Origin: CADEFX01 sp050260355 | GTDB taxonomy: Bacteria > Pseudomonadota > Alphaproteobacteria > Rhizobiales > Hyphomicrobiaceae | Assembly (NCBI GenBank): GCA_050260355.1 | Contig: JBLNBZ010000083.1 | Span: forward strand, 16,485 to 80,484 | Length of the DNA: 64,000 nt | Reading direction: 5' to 3' | In this document: piece by piece, positions 60,243 to 64,000 of the stretch | Layout of the letters: each line of letters starts with the position of its first letter | How positions within the stretch are numbered: position 1 is the stretch's first letter | Notes under the pieces: generated by a model | Database searches by the model: none | What the model saw: the letters and a program-made list of their open reading frames with translations, nothing else | Told to the model about the DNA's origin: nothing | Translations under genes and position numbers: made by a program

Positions 60243-60250
60243 TCTCAACG

Positions 60251-61852
60251 ATGCAACCACCCTTCAGCCGCACGGCCTACGAGCTGCTCCTGGAGCAGGC
60301 GCAGCGCGCGCCAGACGCGCTCGCTGTCATCACACGCACCGAAAGCACGACCTACCAGGCTCTCGCCCAGCGCGCGGGTCGAGTTGCCGCTGCGCTCAGA
60401 TCGAGGGGCATCCGGCGCGGCGATGCCATCGGCCTCATCCTCGACAATCGCATCGAGTGGCTGGAGATTTTCTTCGGCGCGGCGGCGCTCGGCGCGGTCG
60501 TCGTGCCGTTCAGCACCTGGTCCAAGCGGGCCGAGCTCGACTTCCTGCTGCGCGACTCCGGCGTGCGCTGCCTATTCTCACTTGACCGCTTCGGCGACCA
60601 GGAGTTCGCTCGGGACATCGCCGCCCTGTTACAGGACCGACGGCGATTTCCGCGCCTCGAGCAGCTCGTCTTGCTTGGTGCAGAGCCCATGGCCGGCTGG
60701 GCGCCCTATTCCGCGTTCCGGGACTGCGCGCCGCTCGAGCCATTGCCGCCTGGCGAGGGCGCCAGCGCGCGCGACACCGCGCTCGTGTTGTACACGTCGG
60801 GCTCGAGCAGCCGGCCGAAGGCGGTGCCCCTCGATCATTTCGGTATCATCGAGAATGGCTTCAACATCGGTGAGCGCCAAGGTTTGCGGCCCGCTGATCG
60901 CGTGCTCGTTGCCCCGCCGCTTTTCTGGGCGTACGGCGGCATCAATGCGCTGCCGGCCACGCTCACCCACGGGGCGACGCTCGTCTTGCAGAGCCGGTTC
61001 GAGCCGGGCGAGGCGCTCGACCTGATCGAGCGCTTCGCATGCACCTCGATCTATACGCTCCCCGCGATGACGAACGCACTTCTGGCGCATCCGCAGTTTT
61101 CGCGTGAGCGCACGCGCTCGCTGCGCACCGGCTTGACGATCGGCAGCCCGCAGGACGTGGTGAAAGCCGCCGAGCAACTCGGCGCCCACGAGATCTGCAA
61201 TGTCTACGGACAGACCGAAACCTACGGCAACTGCTGCGTCACCTGGCATCACTGGCCGCTCGAGCGGCGCGCGGCCTGCCAAGGGCATCCGTTGCCTGGC
61301 GTCAGCGTTCGCATCGTCGACCCGCAGAGCGGCGAGACCTGTGCGCCCGGCGAGCAGGGTCATGTCGAGGTCAAGGGCTATCAGATGCGCAGCTACGCCG
61401 GAGCGAGCGCGGCTCAGAGCGCCGGCGCCTTCTCGGTGGACGGCTATTTCCGCACCGGCGACCTCGGAAGCCTGGCCGAGGATGGCACCTTCATGTTCGC
61501 CGGCCGCACCAGCGAGATGATCAAGCGATCGGGCATCAACGTTTCCCCGGCCGAGATCGAGGACATCCTGCAGCAGCATCCGCAGGTCGGTCTGGCCGGC
61601 GTGACCGGCCTGCCGGACGTTGAGAAAGGCGAGATCATCATTGCCTTCGTCGTGCCCAAGCCCGGCTCGGCGCCGGCGCCGGAAGCCCTAATCGCGCATT
61701 GCCGCGCGATGGCCTCGCGCTACAAAATCCCCGACCGCATCGCCATCAGCGACGCGCTGCCCTTGACCGTGACCGGCAAGGTCATGCGCCGCGAGCTCAA
61801 AGCCCTGGCCGAGCAGAGGTATGCGACCCCTGCAAAGCCAGGCGGATCCTGA
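60251..61852 (+). CDS. AMP-dependent acyl-CoA synthetase/ligase
   Basis: 533 residues of the ANL superfamily: activates a carboxylate as acyl-AMP and transfers it to CoA. The P-loop A3 motif is LVLYTSGSSSRPKAVPL, A5 is NVYGQTETYG, A7 is YFRTGDLGSLAEDG, A8 is FAGRTSEMIKRSGINVSPAE, and the catalytic A10 lysine is LTVTGKVMRREL. The YGGINALPATLTHGATLVLQ region lines the acyl pocket. Substrate not predictable, but the loop order fits medium-sized organic acids. Probably cotranscribed with the SHMT-like gene. Confidence 0.93.
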   Translation: MQPPFSRTAYELLLEQAQRAPDALAVITRTESTTYQALAQRAGRVAAALRSRGIRRGDAIGLILDNRIEWLEIFFGAAALGAVVVPFSTWSKRAELDFLLRDSGVRCLFSLDRFGDQEFARDIAALLQDRRRFPRLEQLVLLGAEPMAGWAPYSAFRDCAPLEPLPPGEGASARDTALVLYTSGSSSRPKAVPLDHFGIIENGFNIGERQGLRPADRVLVAPPLFWAYGGINALPATLTHGATLVLQSRFEPGEALDLIERFACTSIYTLPAMTNALLAHPQFSRERTRSLRTGLTIGSPQDVVKAAEQLGAHEICNVYGQTETYGNCCVTWHHWPLERRAACQGHPLPGVSVRIVDPQSGETCAPGEQGHVEVKGYQMRSYAGASAAQSAGAFSVDGYFRTGDLGSLAEDGTFMFAGRTSEMIKRSGINVSPAEIEDILQQHPQVGLAGVTGLPDVEKGEIIIAFVVPKPGSAPAPEALIAHCRAMASRYKIPDRIAISDALPLTVTGKVMRRELKALAEQRYATPAKPGGS

Positions 61853-61857
61853 CGAGC

Positions 61858-62643
61858 CTAGAGTGCCCGCGTCTCGCCGCCGTCGATGTCGATGATGGAG
61901 CCCTGCATGAAAGCGGCCTGCGGCGAGCAGAGGTAAGCGACGAGCCAGCCGATCTCACGCGGCTCACCGAAGCGCGGAATGCCGTACTTCGCCGTCATGA
62001 AGCGGATCGCCTCCTCGCGCCCGAGCCGCTCGTTCTTCATCGTCGTCGCGATGCGGCCTTCGAGTCGTGCCGTCTTGATGTGCCCGGGGTTGATGGCATT
62101 GACGCGCACACCCTCCAGGCGGCCGCGGTCTGCCATGGCCTTGGTGAAGTTCACGAGCGCGCTGTTGACCGAGCCGCCGATGGTAAACTCGGCCGCGGCC
62201 GTGCGTGATCCGATGCCGATGATATTGACGATGGCACCGTTGCTGGTGCGCAGGTGCTGCCAGGCATTTCGCGTCATCCGCATGGCACCGAAGAACTTCA
62301 GCCCGAAGCCCGATGCCCAGTCGTCGTCCGTCAGCTCGAAGAAGTCGCCCCGTTTCGTGGCGCCCGCGTTGTTGACGAGAATATCGATGCGCCCGAAGGC
62401 CGCCACGGCCGTCTTCACCGCCGCGGCCGGCGCATTCGGGTCGATCAGGTCGGCGACGCGCGCAATGGTCCGCCTTCCTGTGCGCGACTTGATCTCGGCC
62501 GCGACCCGCTCAAGATCAGCCTTGCTGCGCGCCACCAGACACACGTCGGCGCCTCGCTCCGCAAGAACGGTTGCGATTGCCTCACCGATGCCGCGGCTGG
62601 CGCCGGTGACGATCGCAGCCTTGCCCTCGAGCTCAAGGCCCAT
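61858..62643 (-). CDS. SDR family oxidoreductase with atypical active site
   Basis: 261 residues. The Rossmann start VTGASRGIGEAIATVLAERG binds NAD(P), and DILVNNAGATKRG and the C-terminal FMQGSIIDIDGGETRAL are typical. The catalytic YxxxK is missing: where classical SDRs have Y-S-A-S-K-A-A-L, this one has GGSVNSAL (Tyr to Gly, Lys to Asn), and the catalytic Ser region reads IVNIIGIGS. A divergent group of SDRs shows this pattern; its chemistry is not clear to me. Convergent with the acyl-CoA ligase gene, six bases away. Confidence 0.88.
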   Translation of the reverse strand: MGLELEGKAAIVTGASRGIGEAIATVLAERGADVCLVARSKADLERVAAEIKSRTGRRTIARVADLIDPNAPAAAVKTAVAAFGRIDILVNNAGATKRGDFFELTDDDWASGFGLKFFGAMRMTRNAWQHLRTSNGAIVNIIGIGSRTAAAEFTIGGSVNSALVNFTKAMADRGRLEGVRVNAINPGHIKTARLEGRIATTMKNERLGREEAIRFMTAKYGIPRFGEPREIGWLVAYLCSPQAAFMQGSIIDIDGGETRAL

Positions 62644-62669
62644 CTTGACCTCCCATTGTCACTTCATAT

Positions 62670-62682
62670 CCACTTGGAGTGG
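62670..62682. promoter_or_regulatory. Short palindrome in the divergent SDR / MmgE-PrpD promoter region
   Basis: CCACT-TGG-AGTGG lies midway between the two divergent starts (62643 and 62748). A half-site of five bases is short, so this is a weak operator candidate. Confidence 0.3.
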
Positions 62683-62747
62683 TAACGCAGCCGCATCCCA
62701 CGCACAATCAGCCTTCCGCCATAGGCCCGCATAGGAGGCCAACCTCG

Positions 62748-64000
62748 ATGACAGCCCTCGCCGCCGCCGAGACGACCAGCCGTCTCGTCGACTACATCCT
62801 CGCTGCCAAGCCCGCCGACCTGCCCGACGCCGTGCGGCGCGAGGCACTCCGATCGTTCTTCAACATCTACGCCTGCACCGTCGGAGGGTCGCGGCACGAG
62901 GCCGTCGAGATCGCCGAGCGCGCGCTGATGCCATTCGCCGGCGCACCGCAGGCAACGATCATCGGGAGGGGTGCCAGGACCGATGGCCTCACCGCCTGCC
63001 TCATCAATTGCCTGAGCTCCAGCGTCTACACCTATGACGACACGCATGCCGAGGCCATCGTGCACCCGAGCGGTCCCATCATGGCCGCCGTGCTGGTGCT
63101 GGCCGAACGCCGCCCGATTTCGGGGCGCGATCTTCTGCTGGCCTTCGCCCTCGGCGTGGAGACGGTGTGCCGGCTGAGCAAGGCCATTTCCGTGGCGCCT
63201 GCGCGCGGCAGCATTGCCTGGTCGCAGACCGGGATCACGTGCGGGATCGGCACCGCAATCGCGGCCGGCAAGCTCCTCAATCTCGACGCACAGGCCCTGC
63301 GGCGGGCCATCGGCATCGCAGCGTCCCAGGCTGCCGGCATCCGCGCCATGCACGGCAGCATGTGCACGCCGATGATGCCGGCGCACGCAAGCCAGATGGG
63401 CCTGCGGGCCGCCATCCTGGCTGAAGCGCAGTTCACGAGCTCCGAGCGCAGCATCGAGGCCCGCTACGGCTTCGCAGAATGCTTCGCGGAGGCGCCCAAC
63501 CTTGCTGCAGCGACGGATGGCCTGGGAGAACGGTTCGAGCTTCTCGCCAACACCTACAAGCCCTATCCGTGCGGCATCGTCATCCACCCGATGATCGACG
63601 CCTGCCTGCAACTGAAGGCCGAGCACGGACTGGATCCCACCCACGTGGAGCGGATCCGCATTGCGGCCAACCCCGCCGCGCTCGCGCTGACGGATCGCCG
63701 GCATCCCAAGGACGAGTTCGAGGGCCAGGTCAGCCTCTACCACTGGGTCGCCGCGTCCCTGGTTCGCGGACGCGCTGGCGTGGCCGAGTGCGTCGAGGCC
63801 TGCATCAAGGACCCGACCATCGCCGCATTGCGCGACCGCATCACCGCAACCGCCGACGCATCGATCGCAGCGGATTCGGCCGATGTCGCCATCACGCTGC
63901 GCGACGGCCGGACGCTGGAGCTGAAGGTGCGGCATGGCATCGGCAGCAAGGACAGACCGATGACCGATGGCGAGCTGGAGGCCAAATTCCGAGGCCTTGC
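62748..64000 (+). CDS. MmgE/PrpD family protein, cut by window end
   Basis: ATG at 62748 with AGGAGG nine bases upstream; 417 codons are present and the frame is open at base 64000. It starts TALAAAETTSRLVDYILAAK. Family features are LPDAVRREALRSFFNIYACT, DDTHAEAIVHPSGPIMAAVL (the His-rich catalytic region), SQTGITCGIGTAIAAGKLLN and ANTYKPYPCGIVIHPMIDAC. Members dehydrate 2-methylcitrate, isomerise or decarboxylate related acids (for example aconitate to itaconate). The exact substrate is unknown. Confidence 0.93.
   Translation, partial: MTALAAAETTSRLVDYILAAKPADLPDAVRREALRSFFNIYACTVGGSRHEAVEIAERALMPFAGAPQATIIGRGARTDGLTACLINCLSSSVYTYDDTHAEAIVHPSGPIMAAVLVLAERRPISGRDLLLAFALGVETVCRLSKAISVAPARGSIAWSQTGITCGIGTAIAAGKLLNLDAQALRRAIGIAASQAAGIRAMHGSMCTPMMPAHASQMGLRAAILAEAQFTSSERSIEARYGFAECFAEAPNLAAATDGLGERFELLANTYKPYPCGIVIHPMIDACLQLKAEHGLDPTHVERIRIAANPAALALTDRRHPKDEFEGQVSLYHWVAASLVRGRAGVAECVEACIKDPTIAALRDRITATADASIAADSADVAITLRDGRTLELKVRHGIGSKDRPMTDGELEAKFRGL

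Overview
The window looks like chromosomal DNA of a GC-rich alphaproteobacterium of the order Hyphomicrobiales (Rhizobiales); genus cannot be decided from the sequence. The pointers are the ybgC-tolQRAB-pal-cpoB-tilS-ftsH-folP-glmM order, an RcdA (DUF1465) and DUF1192 pair, a cysteine-free ribosomal protein L31, a zapA / 6S RNA / fau block and many short conserved Hyphomicrobiales genes. No CRISPR array, IS element, prophage or tRNA gene was found by eye.

Layout. 1-2.2 kb: the 5' part of serC (minus, leaving the window at base 1), a 49-residue membrane ORF, and an outer membrane beta-barrel gene beside the C-terminal relic of a second copy. 2.2-17.9 kb (all minus): metallophosphoesterase, ybgC, tolQ, tolR, tolA, tolB, two tandem micro-lipoprotein genes, pal, a Pal-like paralogue, cpoB, tilS, ftsH, folP, glmM. 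This block couples envelope constriction (Tol-Pal) with tRNA modification, membrane proteolysis, folate and amino-sugar synthesis. 18-21.2 kb: ruvB, ruvA and ruvC, with a PaaI-like thioesterase and an intergenic repeat placed between ruvA and ruvB. 21.2-31.4 kb: an insert between ruvC and yebC with a PAS-GGDEF-EAL protein, a CYTH protein, a TctC-TctB-TctA tricarboxylate-type transporter, a TerC-like membrane protein and a MASE1 kinase / FixJ-type regulator pair. 31.4-34.7 kb (minus): yebC, a YmdB-type phosphodiesterase, formyltetrahydrofolate cyclo-ligase, a 6S RNA candidate, zapA and a coiled-coil partner.

35-51 kb: glycolysis genes gap and class I fba (no pgk between them), a ThiE-like gene overlapping a Sel1-repeat gene, suhB, a MotA/MotB-like pair away from any flagellar gene, an MsbA-type ABC exporter, rpmE, a membrane protein with a degenerate EAL domain, a HAD-IIA phosphatase, a quinone oxidoreductase, DUF1192, a small-RNA candidate with anti-Shine-Dalgarno loops, and rcdA.

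51-64 kb looks accessory and catabolic: a Tat-exported two-subunit molybdenum hydroxylase (minus), then a NitT/TauT-type ABC importer, an unrecognised regulator-like protein, an SHMT-like PLP enzyme, an acyl-CoA ligase, an atypical SDR (minus) and an MmgE/PrpD family gene cut by the window end. The likely theme, which is inference, is uptake and breakdown of a nitrogen-containing or carboxylic small molecule.

Gene ends are from open reading frames. Starts were often moved inward to ATG/GTG/TTG codons with a ribosome binding site, and this is stated where it was done.
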